64,000 nt of DNA. It comes from Catellatospora tritici (GTDB lineage Bacteria > Actinomycetota > Actinomycetes > Mycobacteriales > Micromonosporaceae). Numbering within the stretch: position 1 is the stretch's first letter; each line of letters begins with the position of its first letter. This document shows, in pieces, positions 1-8,055 of the stretch. The notes under the pieces were generated by a model, which searched no databases, was not told the origin of the DNA, and was given only the letters and a program-made list of their open reading frames with translations. Location: assembly GCF_019083965.1 (NCBI RefSeq), contig NZ_JAHRCY010000001.1, forward strand, positions 248,001 to 312,000. The letters are read 5' to 3'. The position numbers and the translations under genes were made by a program.

Positions 1-367
1 CGGCGGCCCGGTTGCGCTCACGCGGGATCCAGCCGTAGGTCACCTGGTCGAACTTGCGCACCAGCGCCGCCGCCTGTGCCGCCAGCGGCCGCAGCCCCTG
101 GTGTTTGATCTGCCAGCGGCCCGACATCTGCTCGACCACCAGCTTGGAGTCCATCCGCACCTCGACCAGGGTCGCGCCCAGCTCGGCGGCGGCCTCCAGC
201 CCGGCGATGAGCCCCCGGTACTCGGCGACGTTGTTGGTCGCGACACCGATCGCGGCGGCCCGCTCGGCCAGCACCTGGCCGCTGGCCGCGTCCCGCACCA
301 CCGCGCCGTATCCGGCCGGGCCGGGGTTGCCGCGAGCGCCCCCGTCGGCCTCGACCACGACCCGCAT
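1..367 (-). CDS. RNase HI-fold protein, N-terminal part (cut by window edge)
   Basis: The visible 122 residues form an RNase HI domain: the D8 region DGGARGNPGPAGYGAV, E49 in NNVAEYRGL and D73 in RMDSKLVVEQ are three of the four catalytic acidic residues; the fourth would lie just past the edge, after RERNRAA. RNase HI degrades the RNA strand of RNA-DNA hybrids. In actinobacteria this domain next to a zinc-ribbon protein and a Nif3 protein is usually the front half of a bifunctional RNase H/acid phosphatase (M. tuberculosis Rv2228c type); the phosphatase half cannot be seen, so the fusion is inference from neighbours. It starts two bases after the zinc-ribbon gene, implying one transcript. 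Confidence 0.85.
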   Translation of the reverse strand, partial: MRVVVEADGGARGNPGPAGYGAVVRDAASGQVLAERAAAIGVATNNVAEYRGLIAGLEAAAELGATLVEVRMDSKLVVEQMSGRWQIKHQGLRPLAAQAAALVRKFDQVTYGWIPRERNRAA

Positions 368-369
368 GG

Positions 370-1110
370 TCACAGGCCCGATTCGGCGGTACGCACCATG
401 ATCCGACGGCACTCCTCGCAGCGCACGACCTCGTCGGGCGCGGCCGACTTGACCCGGTTGCGGTCGGCGCCGAACAGCTCCAGGCGGCAGCCGCCGCAGC
501 GGCCGTGCTGCACCAGGGCGGCACCGAGGCCGCCGGAGGTCTCACGGATCTTGTCGTACAACTGGACCAGTTCGGTCGGAAGGTCGGCGGCCAGCGGACC
601 GCGGGCGGTCTGCTTCCACTGCGCCTCCTTGTCGATCTCCGCCACGGTCTGGTCGCGGCGCTGCTCGGTGGCGATGCGGGTGTCCCGGGCGGCGCCGATG
701 CGCCGGTCCACCTCGTCGAGCGCCGACTGGGCCGTCTCGCGCTTCTCCATCAGCTCCAGTTCGGCGTCCTCGAGCTCGGACTGGCGCCGGTTCAACGAGG
801 CGATCTCGTGCTCCAGCGCGCTCAGCTCGCGGGCGGGCAGGCGGCCGTCGTCGAGGCGCTGCTGGTCCTTGGCGCGGCGCTGCCGGACGGTGTCGACCTC
901 GCGCTCCAGCTTGGTGATGTCGCGGTCCAGGTCGTCGACGTCGACCTCGGCGCGGACCCGCTCGTCCTCCAGCCGGCTGACGACCTTGGTCAACGCGTCG
1001 AGTTCGGCGAGCTCGGGCAGCGTCCTGCGGCGGTGCGCCAGCTGCTGCAGGGTGGTGTCGATCGCCTGCAGGTCGAGCAGCCGCTGCTGGTCCTTCGGGT
1101 CGGCCTTCAT
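370..1110 (-). CDS. Coiled-coil protein with C-terminal C4 zinc ribbon
   Basis: 246 residues. Residues 1 to about 180 are charged, heptad-like helix rich in E, R, Q and L (for example KLEREVDTVRQRRAKDQQR), followed by a C-terminal zinc ribbon with CGGC at 205-208 and CEEC at 231-234. This is the actinobacterial C4-type zinc ribbon family (M. tuberculosis Rv2229c type), whose biochemical role is not established; nucleic-acid binding is a common guess. It lies between the RNase H and Nif3-like genes, the conserved arrangement for this trio. The ATG at 1110 gives the usual family length. Confidence 0.85.
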   Translation of the reverse strand: MKADPKDQQRLLDLQAIDTTLQQLAHRRRTLPELAELDALTKVVSRLEDERVRAEVDVDDLDRDITKLEREVDTVRQRRAKDQQRLDDGRLPARELSALEHEIASLNRRQSELEDAELELMEKRETAQSALDEVDRRIGAARDTRIATEQRRDQTVAEIDKEAQWKQTARGPLAADLPTELVQLYDKIRETSGGLGAALVQHGRCGGCRLELFGADRNRVKSAAPDEVVRCEECRRIMVRTAESGL

Positions 1111-1154
1111 TCGGCACTCCTTCTCTTGATCAGCTCTGCTGTGCTCGCCCGTGC

Positions 1155-1970
1155 TCAGGTGGCAGGGTCAAGTGTGGCGCAGGCGTGGAACCGGAACGGA
1201 TCGGTGTTCGCGTCGGAGACGATGATCTCAAGTCCGGTCCGCGTACGCAGCCAGGCGGCCAGGGGTGTCAGCCAGGGCGCCTCGGTGGCGTAGTGGCCGG
1301 CGTCGACCAGCGCGGGACCGCCCTCGGCCAGCTGCTCGGAGACGCGGTGGTGCTTGAGGTCAGCGGTGAGGTACACGTCGACGCCCGCCGCGATCGCGTC
1401 GGGGATGAAGCTGTCGCCCGAGCCGCCGCAGACGGCGACCGTGGTCACGGGGCGGTTGGGGTCGCCGCTGACGCGTACCCCCCAGCTCGCCACCGGCAGC
1501 GCCGCGGCGGCCAGGTGCGCGAACTCGCCCAGCGTCATCGGGTTGATCCGGCCGATGCGGCCGGAGCCGCGGCCGTCCTCGGTCGGGCGCAGCGGGCGCA
1601 GGTCGGTCAGGCCGAGCCGGGTGGCGAGCGCGTCGCTGACCCCGGGGTTGGCCACGTCGGCGTTGGTGTGCGCGACGAACAGGGCGACCCGGTTCTCGAC
1701 CAGGTCGTGGATCGCCCGGCCCTGGTAGTCGACGGCGGCGACCGAGGAGACCCCCGACAGCAGCAGTGGATGGTGCGCGATGATCATGTCAGCGCCCAGG
1801 TCCAGTGCCTGCGCGACGGTCTCGGGCAGCACGTCGACCACGGCCAGCACCCGCGTCACGGGGTGTTCGGGGCGGCCGACCACCAGGCCGACGCGGTCCC
1901 AGGGCTCGGCCCAGCTGGGCGGGAACTCTTCATCGAGCAATCGCGCGAACGAGGCGACAGTCCAGCTCAC
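1155..1970 (-). CDS. Nif3-like dinuclear metal-centre protein
   Basis: About 271 residues of the NIF3/YqfO family: an AHHPLL motif near the N terminus, a second histidine in FVAHTNAD, and the C-terminal LVDAGHYATE motif, which together build the two-metal site of the toroidal hexamer. Cellular role is unsettled; some relatives are linked to cyclohydrolase-like reactions. I chose the GTG at 1970 because a TAGGCT -10-like hexamer lies 6 bases upstream with no Shine-Dalgarno; an in-frame GTG at 1976 is the alternative. It leads the group of zinc-ribbon and RNase H genes. Confidence 0.85.
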   Translation of the reverse strand: MSWTVASFARLLDEEFPPSWAEPWDRVGLVVGRPEHPVTRVLAVVDVLPETVAQALDLGADMIIAHHPLLLSGVSSVAAVDYQGRAIHDLVENRVALFVAHTNADVANPGVSDALATRLGLTDLRPLRPTEDGRGSGRIGRINPMTLGEFAHLAAAALPVASWGVRVSGDPNRPVTTVAVCGGSGDSFIPDAIAAGVDVYLTADLKHHRVSEQLAEGGPALVDAGHYATEAPWLTPLAAWLRTRTGLEIIVSDANTDPFRFHACATLDPAT

Positions 1971-1976
1971 CCGCAC

Positions 1977-1982
1977 AGCCTA
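1977..1982 (-). promoter_or_regulatory. -10-like TAGGCT of Nif3-like gene
   Basis: TAGGCT read on the minus strand, 6 bases before GTG 1970. The spacing would put the transcript start at the start codon, giving a leaderless mRNA. The -35 is not clear. Confidence 0.4.
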
Positions 1983-1996
1983 AACGGCTCGGCCGT

Positions 1997-2590
1997 TCAG
2001 GCCCCCACCCGTACTCCTGCTTGGGACAGCCGCTCGTCGACGGCGCGCAGGGCCAGCTCCCACGGGAACTCGTGGCGGAACGCGTCGCCGTTGCCCGGCT
2101 CGGGCAGGGCCACCACCTCGTCGCCGTAGAGCACGCGCACGCCCCAGCTCCGCAGCCGGGTCAGGTTCTCCTGGAACATCGGGTGCCGGGCCATCGCCTC
2201 GTTGGTGTACGGGAACGCCACGATCGGCAGGCCCTTGCCGTACCCCTCGATGAGCAGGCCGAGCGGGAGCGTGTCGGCGATCCCGGCGGCCCACTTGTTC
2301 ACCGTGTTCACCGTCGCCGGGGCGACCACCAGCGCGTCCGGCGGCGGCAGCACGTCGGGGTCGCCGGGGTTCTTGTAGTTGGTGCGCACCGGGTGACCCG
2401 TCTGCGCGGCCAGCGCCGGGATGTCGAGGAACTTGCGCCCGTCGGGTGTGGCCACCACACACACGTCATAGCCGCGCCGCTGGGCGAGATCGACGAGCCT
2501 GCCGACGTCGCGGGCCACGGGCGAGCCGCAGACCAGCACATACAGCACCGGCCGCGGCCGCTCGTCGGTCGACGCCGGCTCCTCGGTCAT
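1997..2590 (-). CDS. Flavoprotein, phosphopantothenoylcysteine decarboxylase-like fold
   Basis: 197 residues. The N-terminal beta strand and loop (RPVLYVLVCGSPVA), the segment PDALVVAPATVNTVNKWAAGIAD and the motif GKGLPIVAFPYTNEAMARHP resemble the HFCD flavoprotein family, which binds FMN and includes PPC decarboxylases and lantibiotic cysteine decarboxylases. The substrate cannot be told; it is a stand-alone flavoprotein, not the fused CoaBC. The PASANS-type PPC decarboxylase signature is not evident, so a coenzyme A role is not claimed. Its ATG immediately follows the stop of the XRE-TPR regulator (zero spacing), so the two are very likely co-transcribed and coupled. Confidence 0.7.
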   Translation of the reverse strand: MTEEPASTDERPRPVLYVLVCGSPVARDVGRLVDLAQRRGYDVCVVATPDGRKFLDIPALAAQTGHPVRTNYKNPGDPDVLPPPDALVVAPATVNTVNKWAAGIADTLPLGLLIEGYGKGLPIVAFPYTNEAMARHPMFQENLTRLRSWGVRVLYGDEVVALPEPGNGDAFRHEFPWELALRAVDERLSQAGVRVGA

Positions 2591-3820
2591 CTAGACACCC
2601 ACACCCATCTGCTCGGCCAGCTCCGCCAGCGCGGCCGTCGGGGTGCCCCGGGTCCGCCGCAGCACGTCGCTGAGCACCTCGTGCGCGATCGGACGGCAGC
2701 GTATCTCGGCCGGGGCGAGCAGGTCGCCCTCCAGCAGCATCTCGCCCGCCTTCTCCACGTCACCGATCTGGGTGTAGCCGCGGGCCATGTCCAGGTAGTG
2801 GTGCGCCCGGCGTTCGGGCAGCATCGCGTTGAACGCGGCCGGGTCCAGCGCGGAGTGGATGGCCACCGCCATGCCGCCCTCGCCCAGCTCGACCGCTGCC
2901 GCGGCCCGGTGCACCTCCACGTTGGTGGGGCCGAAACTGGTCCAGTAGTGGTTGCGGTCGCCGCCGAGGCCCTTGGCCGCGTCCTGGGCGCCGGTGAGCA
3001 GGTCGCGCATGGTGGCGCTGTCGCCGGTGCAGGAGGCGGCCATGGCGCCCTGCAGCAGCAGGAAGCCGTACACGGAGAGGCGGTCGTCGGCGGTCTCGTC
3101 GCCGCCGGCCGGACACAACCGGTTGGCGATGTTGACGTTGACCTCCAGCGCGGAGCGGTGGCGGCCCAGCGCCCGCAGCGCGTTGGCGACCCGGGTGGTG
3201 GCCACGCCCGCCAGCAGCTGGTCCCCGGCGCGTTGGGACACCGCGATGGAGCGGTCGGCGGCCAGCCAGGCCAGGTCCAGCTCGCCGAGCTTGCGCAGCA
3301 CCGAGGAGGCGATCTGGTACACCTGCCCGAGCAGGTGCGCGGCGTCGCGGGTGTCGTCGCTGCCCGCGTACGCGGTGTCGGCGGCCTGGGCGTCGCGCAG
3401 CAGCTTCGGCAGCGCCCGCGCCAGCACGCCGTAGCGGCCGTGCTCCCAGGTCTGCCACGCGTGCTGGGCGGCCTTGCGCATCTCGGCGATGGGCGGCGGC
3501 TCCGGCGGGGCGTAGAAGAAGGCGCTGATCTGGTCGTAACGCTCCAGTGCGGACCGGATCTCGGCGACCTCGATCTGGTCTATGCAGTTCACACTGTCGG
3601 GGCGCCGCTCCGGGTCCTTACCGAGCAGTAGCTGCACGTCCAACTGGAGCACGTCGGCGATCTCGTACACGACGGAGAACTTGTCGAGCCGGCGCACGCC
3701 GCGCTCCACCTTGTCCACCCAGCTCTTGGACTTGCCCAGCCGGTCGGCGAAGACCTGCTGCGACATCTTGCGGCGGTTGCGCCAGTACGACACCCGCCGG
3801 CCTATGGGCAGCTCGTCCAC
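2591..3820 (-). CDS. XRE-family regulator with TPR-like C-terminal region
   Basis: 409 residues. Residues about 8-60 are an XRE/Cro helix-turn-helix (RVSYWRNRRKMSQQVFADRL, then GKSKSWVDKVERG). The remainder is alanine- and leucine-rich helix, with pairs such as LAWLAADRSIAVSQRAGDQL and HHYLDMARGYTQIGDVEKAG typical of TPR-like repeats, as in actinobacterial regulators that sense peptides or small ligands. GTG start at 3820 with GGGAGG about 8 bases upstream. It forms a unit with the abutting flavoprotein gene and may regulate it or the divergent primase-like gene; both are inference. Confidence 0.8.
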   Translation of the reverse strand: MDELPIGRRVSYWRNRRKMSQQVFADRLGKSKSWVDKVERGVRRLDKFSVVYEIADVLQLDVQLLLGKDPERRPDSVNCIDQIEVAEIRSALERYDQISAFFYAPPEPPPIAEMRKAAQHAWQTWEHGRYGVLARALPKLLRDAQAADTAYAGSDDTRDAAHLLGQVYQIASSVLRKLGELDLAWLAADRSIAVSQRAGDQLLAGVATTRVANALRALGRHRSALEVNVNIANRLCPAGGDETADDRLSVYGFLLLQGAMAASCTGDSATMRDLLTGAQDAAKGLGGDRNHYWTSFGPTNVEVHRAAAAVELGEGGMAVAIHSALDPAAFNAMLPERRAHHYLDMARGYTQIGDVEKAGEMLLEGDLLAPAEIRCRPIAHEVLSDVLRRTRGTPTAALAELAEQMGVGV

Positions 3821-4051
3821 GTCACAACCCTCCCCTCATCGGGTGTGGGAAACGAGTCGCACAGGCTGTGCGCCCTCGTCCGTACCGTCACTCGTATCTT
3901 CTGTTGCAAGTTGCAGTTAGAAAATGCATCGAGACGTTTGCTTACTGGACCGATGTCGATGTAACGAGCGCCTGCGACCACAGATACGGGTAAGAGAGAT
4001 GTCGATCTCTTTCCTGTTTCAGCCGTACCCCGGAAGAGGAGGTCGGACACC
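3821..4051. promoter_or_regulatory. Divergent intergenic region, XRE regulator / primase-like gene
   Basis: 231 bases between divergent genes, more A/T-rich than the surroundings around 3890-4020. It contains the close direct repeat TTGCAAGTTGCAG at about 3903-3915, a possible operator half-site pair. No convincing -35/-10 pair could be assigned. Confidence 0.3.
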
Positions 4052-4771
4052 ATGCGGTGGCGACACGGACCGTTCGCCAGGAACCTGCTCCGGCACCGGC
4101 TGCGCCGTGCGGCGCTGCGGTTCGCCGCCCACGGCTGGGCGGTGACCCCGGGCGGGTACTTCAACGGCCGTCGCATGGCCTGTGACCGGGCCACCTGTCT
4201 GGCCACCAGCTGCCACCCGCTGCTGACCGACTGGGAGACGCAGTCCAGTACGTTCACCGCACAGCTCGACGAGTGGTGGTGCCAGCATCCGCACGCGGTG
4301 CTGCTGCCCACCGGGCACACCTTCGACGTGCTCGAAGTCCCCGCGCTGCTGGGCGCCAGCGCCGTCTGCGGGCCACCCACCGGGCCCGGCGCCGCCAGCA
4401 CTGCCGGCCGCGTACGCGGCCCGGTAGCGGTCACCGCCACCGGCCGCTGGATGTTCCTCATGAAGCCCGGCGCGGCATTCGCGCCCGAACTCGACCACCG
4501 GGTCGACGTGCTGCGCCACAGCCACGGCTCGTGGATCCCGGCCCCGCCGACCGTGCTGCCCGAAGGGCCCGTGCGCTGGCAGGTGTCACCCGCACAGGTG
4601 AACTGGCACCTGCCCGACGCCGAGGAACTGCAGCAGGCGCTGGTCCGCTCGTTGGTCAGTCTGGACGCGTCGTTCCTGGACCTGCCCCTCACCGCACGGC
4701 GGCGGCTCGCCCCGCCCCCGCGCATCGGTCGCCCGCCGACCATGCAGGCCGCACTGCGACGCGCCGGCTGA
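4052..4771 (+). CDS. Primase/polymerase N-terminal-domain-like protein
   Basis: 239 residues resembling the N-terminal part of actinobacterial bifunctional DNA primase/polymerase (Prim-Pol) proteins: AALRFAAHGWAVTPGGYF, a cysteine cluster CDRATCLATSC, and HAVLLPTGHTFDVLEVPALL. No helicase or long C-terminal domain follows, and I do not see an obvious DxD metal-binding motif, so it may be a catalytically weak or inactive relative. Start is ATG 4052 with GAGGAGG about 9 bases upstream. It is divergent from the XRE regulator and 102 bases upstream of a small basic peptide gene on the same strand. Role is unknown; such genes are common as single copies in Micromonosporaceae chromosomes. Confidence 0.65.
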   Translation: MRWRHGPFARNLLRHRLRRAALRFAAHGWAVTPGGYFNGRRMACDRATCLATSCHPLLTDWETQSSTFTAQLDEWWCQHPHAVLLPTGHTFDVLEVPALLGASAVCGPPTGPGAASTAGRVRGPVAVTATGRWMFLMKPGAAFAPELDHRVDVLRHSHGSWIPAPPTVLPEGPVRWQVSPAQVNWHLPDAEELQQALVRSLVSLDASFLDLPLTARRRLAPPPRIGRPPTMQAALRRAG

Positions 4772-4873
4772 ACGTCCACACCGGAACCATCCCTCGCCAC
4801 CACCCCGCGACAGGCAGCACCGAGCGACCGCCCAGCAGCGCGGTCGACGGTCGGGGTATCGAGGAGGTCCGAC

Positions 4874-5041
4874 ATGGCAACTGACAACGTAGAACGGGCC
4901 CTGGCACACGTCGAGTCCCAATTCGGGGTCATACGATCGTCAGCGGCCCGGTGGGCGGGCACGCGCCCGTACGGCGCCCGCCCCGGCGGCTCCCGCCCGA
5001 GCGGTAACCGGCCCGCCAGCACCCACCGCCCGGTGCGCTGA
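4874..5041 (+). CDS. Small basic peptide, 55 residues
   Basis: ATG 4874 is preceded by GAGGAGGTC at an ideal distance, and the frame runs to TGA at 5039-5041. Residues 1-20 (MATDNVERALAHVESQFGVI) look like an amphipathic helix; the rest is Arg, Gly, Pro and Ser rich (RPYGARPGGSRPSGNRPAS), likely disordered and nucleic-acid or membrane binding. No homologous family recognised. The strong ribosome site and the position after the primase-like gene are the main arguments that it is real. Confidence 0.5.
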   Translation: MATDNVERALAHVESQFGVIRSSAARWAGTRPYGARPGGSRPSGNRPASTHRPVR

Positions 5042-5056
5042 CGCGCCGCGCCGCTG

Positions 5057-5110
5057 GTAAGGAAGGGCCCCTTCTTATCGCTTTCCGTAGAAGAAGGGCC
5101 CCTTCTTAAC
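5057..5110. repeat. Paired GAAGGGGCCCTTC-type palindromes
   Basis: Two near-identical palindromes with core AAGAAGGGGCCCTTCTT lie side by side (about 5058-5077 and 5090-5109). Each can fold on itself or with the other. They follow the small-peptide gene and probably act as a factor-independent terminator or stability hairpin; related copies are at 5548-5600 and 28277-28357. Confidence 0.7.
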
Positions 5111-5141
5111 TCCAAACGCTCCCGCGCCGAGTGCGCGGGAT

Positions 5142-5202
5142 CGGGCGGGAGCGGGAGCGGGCGGGAGCGGGAGCGGGCGGGAGCGGGAGCGGGCGGGAGC
5201 GG
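5142..5202. repeat. GC-rich 16-base tandem repeat
   Basis: A unit of GGGCGGGAGCGGGAGC repeats about 3.8 times with no drift. The purine-rich strand has regularly spaced G runs and could form a G-quadruplex or be a slippage hotspot. It lies in a non-coding gap. Confidence 0.8.
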
Positions 5203-5212
5203 AGGCGAGAGT

Positions 5213-5380
5213 TCAGGGCAGGACGCGTACATCCACCTCGACACCGGCCCGACGCGCGGCGGCCTCGACCACGATGCGGCGCACCTCGTCCGGCCGCCGC
5301 GCCACGAACGAGGGCACGAAGTGCAGCACCTGCACGCCGACGCGGCCGAGGATGTTGTGGCGTTCCAGGCCAGCCGCCGC
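5213..5380 (-). pseudogene. Possible 3' remnant of a DUF559-type protein
   Basis: The minus strand encodes a fragment (ERHNILGRVGVQVLHFVP, then ARRPDEVRRIVVEAA) ending at TGA 5213-5215. It resembles the C-terminal strand-helix end of DUF559 / Vsr-like endonuclease-domain proteins, which typically read RHN...GW.VLRF....RP.EV. Upstream the similarity stops and neighbouring frames carry partial pieces (HRRSLRRLAWN), suggesting a frameshifted, decayed gene. It sits between a GC tandem repeat and palindromes. Assignment is by eye. Confidence 0.35.
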
Positions 5381-5547
5381 AGGCTCCGTCGGTGGACAAC
5401 CGGTGGCTTGGGGACGACGCCCGCCGCCGGCTCTTGATCTGGTATGGCCACAGCCAAGTCCCCCGCCGACCACCACCCCACCGCCCCGCACGCGCAGCTC
5501 CGATCGCCGGACAGCGACACGTCGCCTACGCCGCTGGGCGCAGGTGT

Positions 5548-5600
5548 CAAGAAGGGCCCCTGCTACCTCGCAAAGCGATGAGAAGGGGCCCTTCCTTACT
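5548..5600. terminator. Palindrome/terminator after ilvE
   Basis: Arms AAGAAGGGCCCC (from about 5549) and GAAGGGGCCCTTCCTT (from about 5582) can form a long hairpin directly downstream of the ilvE stop on the minus strand. Same family as the pair at 5057-5110. Confidence 0.6.
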
Positions 5601-5601
5601 T

Positions 5602-6696
5602 CTAGACGGTGGTGGTCCAGCCGTGGGGGTCGGGGCGGCGGCCGAACTGGATGTCGACGAGGTGTGCGCGCAGGGCGGTCGCCACCTGGCCTGCTGTGCC
5701 GTCGCCCATCAGGAAGTCGCCCTCGGTGCCGCGGACGGTGCCGATCGGGGTCAGCACGGCGGCGGTGCCGCAGGCGAACGCCTCGACGATCTCGCCGCTG
5801 CGGGCGCCGTCGCGCCACTCGTCGATCGAGACCGGACGCTCCTCGACCGAGTAGCCCTGCTCCTTGGCCAGCGTGATGACCGAGTCGCGGGTGATGCCGG
5901 GCAGGATGGCGCCGTTCAGCGGCGGAGTGATCATGGTGCCGTCCTTGCGGACCAGGAACACGTTCATGCCGCCGAGCTCGTCGATGTACCTGCGCTCCGC
6001 CGCGTCCAGGTAAACGACCTGGTCGCAGCCGTGCTCGGCCGCCTCGGCCTGGGCGGCCAGACCGGCGGCGTAGTTGCCGCCGCACTTGGCCGCGCCGGTG
6101 CCGCCGGGCGCGGCCCGGGTGTAGTCGTTCGACACCCAGATCGTCACCGGCTTGACCCCGCCGGCGAAGTACGGGCCGACCGGCGAGGCGATCAGCACAT
6201 AGAGGTACTCGCGGGCCGGGCGCACGCCGAGGAACGCCTCGCTGGCGTACTGGAACGGGCGCAGGTAGAGGCTGCCCTCGGTGCTGGTCGGCACCCAGGC
6301 GCGGTCGATGTCGATCAGCTGTCGGATCGAGCCGAGGAACAGTTCGGTCGGCAGCGGCGCCATCGCCATGCGGTGCGCCGACTCGACGAACCGGGCCGCG
6401 TTGGCCTCGGGGCGGAACAGGCCGATCTTGCCGTCGGCCCGGTGATACGCCTTCAGGCCTTCGAAGATCTCCTGGGCGTAGTGCAGTACGGCGGTCGCCG
6501 GGTCCATCGGGATCGGGGCTCGCGCCTCGACCCGGGCGTCGTACCAGCCCTTGCCCTCGGCGTACCGAATGGTGACCATGTGGTCGGTGAAGATCCGGCC
6601 GAAGCCCGGGTTGGCCAGGAGCGCCTCTCGCTCAGTGGCCGATACCGGTTGCGAACTCGGACGGATCTCGAAGTCGATCGTGCCACCGCCGCTCAT
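5602..6696 (-). CDS. ilvE: Branched-chain amino acid aminotransferase
   Basis: 364 residues, fold-type IV PLP enzyme that makes Val, Leu and Ile from their 2-oxo acids with glutamate. The PLP lysine is K204 in GGTGAAKCGGNYA; further hallmarks are IFEGLKAYHRADG near 78-90, RPFQYASEAFLGVRP near 146-160 and the phosphate-binding FACGTAAVLTPIG near the end. Length matches the type II actinobacterial IlvE. Start ATG 6696 with GGAGGG 8 bases upstream. It is followed by a hairpin and is the last step of the pathway whose other genes (leuB, ilvBNC, ilvD) lie within 15 kb. Confidence 0.97.
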   Translation of the reverse strand: MSGGGTIDFEIRPSSQPVSATEREALLANPGFGRIFTDHMVTIRYAEGKGWYDARVEARAPIPMDPATAVLHYAQEIFEGLKAYHRADGKIGLFRPEANAARFVESAHRMAMAPLPTELFLGSIRQLIDIDRAWVPTSTEGSLYLRPFQYASEAFLGVRPAREYLYVLIASPVGPYFAGGVKPVTIWVSNDYTRAAPGGTGAAKCGGNYAAGLAAQAEAAEHGCDQVVYLDAAERRYIDELGGMNVFLVRKDGTMITPPLNGAILPGITRDSVITLAKEQGYSVEERPVSIDEWRDGARSGEIVEAFACGTAAVLTPIGTVRGTEGDFLMGDGTAGQVATALRAHLVDIQFGRRPDPHGWTTTV

Positions 6697-6740
6697 GCGC
6701 GCTGCCCTCCATCGTCAGGGGTCCGGGGAAAACTTACCTC

Positions 6741-6752
6741 TAACGCTCGTTA
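6741..6752. promoter_or_regulatory. Short palindrome upstream of ilvE
   Basis: TAACGCTCGTTA, arms TAACG/CGTTA around CT, 45 bases before the ilvE start codon. It could be an operator or part of the promoter; no regulator can be assigned. Confidence 0.25.
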
Positions 6753-6790
6753 AACCCCAGCCCGTGCGGTGTCCCAGGCAGAAAGCACAT

Positions 6791-6816
6791 CGCCCGGCCA
6801 CCTCACGGACCGGGCG
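6791..6816 (-). terminator. Hairpin downstream of leuB
   Basis: Arms CGCCCGG (6791-6797) and CCGGGCG (6810-6816) lie about 27 bases after the leuB stop on the minus strand. There is no T-run, so it may be a termination or mRNA-stability hairpin separating leuB from ilvE. Confidence 0.45.
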
Positions 6817-6842
6817 AACGTGTCATTCTCGCGGCCGTGCGG

Positions 6843-7868
6843 TCATGCTACGAGTACGGATACTCGGTCGCCGACCTCGGCCGTGCGGATCGCCTGTCCG
6901 GGCGTACGGCCGGACAGTTCGGTCGAAACCGCTTCTTCGATCTTGAGTGCCTCGTCGGCGTAGCCCAGGTGGTCCAGGCACAGCGCCACCGACAGAATCG
7001 CCGCGACGGGGTCGGCCTTGGCCTGGCCCGCGATGTCCGGTGCGGAGCCGTGCACCGGCTCGAACATGGACGGGAAGGCGCGGGTCGGGTTGATGCAGCC
7101 GCTCGCGGCCAGGCCGATGCCGCCGGTCACGGCCGCCGCGATGTCGGTGAGGATGTCGCCGAACAGGTTGTCGGTGACGACCACGTCGTAGCGCTGCGGG
7201 TTGGTGACCATGAACATGGCGGCCGCGTCGACGTGCTGGTATTCGGTGGTGATGTCCGGGAACTCGGCCGCCACCTGCGCGAACGTGCGCGCCCACAGAC
7301 CGCCCGCGTGGGTCAGCACGTTGGTCTTGTGGACCATGGTGACCTTGCGACGGGGGCGCTTGCCCGCGCGCTCGAACGCGTCGCGGATGACCCGCTCCAC
7401 GCCGTGGCGGGTGTTCAGGCTCTCCTCGGTGGCGATCTCGTGCGGGGTGCCCCGGTGCATGCCGCCACCGGCGCCCGCGTACAGCCCCTCGGTGCCCTCG
7501 CGGACCACCACGAAGTCGATCTCGCCGGGCTTGACGCCGGCCAGCGGGCCGCTGGTGTTCGGCCACAGCCGCGACGGGCGCAGGTTGACGTACTGGTCGA
7601 AGTCGAAGCGCAGCTTCAGCAGCAGGCCCCGCTCCAGCACACCCGGCGGCACGCTCGGGTCGCCGACGGCGCCGAGCAGGATCGCGTCGTGCTGGGCCAG
7701 TTCGTCCCGCACGGAGTCGGGGAACACCTCGCCGGTGCGGTGGTAGCGTGCCGCGCCCAGGTCGTAGGCGGTGGTCTCCACACCCGGCAGGACCGCGTCG
7801 AGCACCTTGAGGCCCTCCGCGACCACCTCGGTGCCGATCCCGTCTCCGGCCACGACCGCAATGCGCAT
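6843..7868 (-). CDS. leuB: 3-isopropylmalate dehydrogenase
   Basis: 341 residues. Catalyses NAD-dependent oxidative decarboxylation of 3-isopropylmalate to 2-oxoisocaproate in leucine synthesis. Evidence: [20 protein letters not shown] at the N terminus, [17 protein letters not shown], the metal/substrate segment [18 protein letters not shown] and the NAD-binding [15 protein letters not shown] start at ATG 7868, which gives the standard N terminus and has a GAGGCGAGCGGGA purine tract upstream; the frame is open farther but that part is unlike the family. It is a single gene here, between a repeat-bearing gap and ilvE. Confidence 0.97.
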   Translation of the reverse strand: MRIAVVAGDGIGTEVVAEGLKVLDAVLPGVETTAYDLGAARYHRTGEVFPDSVRDELAQHDAILLGAVGDPSVPPGVLERGLLLKLRFDFDQYVNLRPSRLWPNTSGPLAGVKPGEIDFVVVREGTEGLYAGAGGGMHRGTPHEIATEESLNTRHGVERVIRDAFERAGKRPRRKVTMVHKTNVLTHAGGLWARTFAQVAAEFPDITTEYQHVDAAAMFMVTNPQRYDVVVTDNLFGDILTDIAAAVTGGIGLAASGCINPTRAFPSMFEPVHGSAPDIAGQAKADPVAAILSVALCLDHLGYADEALKIEEAVSTELSGRTPGQAIRTAEVGDRVSVLVA

Positions 7869-7989
7869 TCCCGCTCGCCTCTCACCCACACCGGCACCCA
7901 TGCCGACTGTTCTACCGAACGTTAAGCCAGTTTCCCACCCCACGGTACACCCGTACCAACATGCGGACACCAATGCTCGCCATCAGCAC

Positions 7990-8050
7990 GTTGATCAGGA
8001 AGCTGTGCCACTGACACGCCGACGAACCGTGCCATAAGTTCATGATCGAC
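7990..8050. repeat. Interspersed GTTCATGATCGAC palindromic repeat, copy 1
   Basis: Carries GTTGATCAGGAAGCTGTGCC followed by GACACGCCGACGAACCGTGC and CATAAGTTCATGATCGAC. Same family as copies near 20838, 21561, 49248 and 49375. It lies between the divergently oriented ends of the leuB upstream region and the GNAT gene's 3' end, outside coding sequence. Confidence 0.7.
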
Positions 8051-8055
8051 GGGGT

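Larger units (their letters stand above)
5042..5601. other. 560-base non-coding gap with repeats and a gene remnant
   Basis: No intact gene. The gap holds the paired palindromes, the 16-base tandem repeat, the possible DUF559 remnant and the ilvE-side palindrome. About 5381-5545 has no feature I can name. Confidence 0.7.

Noticed and set aside
7925..8055. Small gene between leuB and GNAT
   Set aside because: No start with ribosome site and coding-like frame; the gap is explained by repeats.
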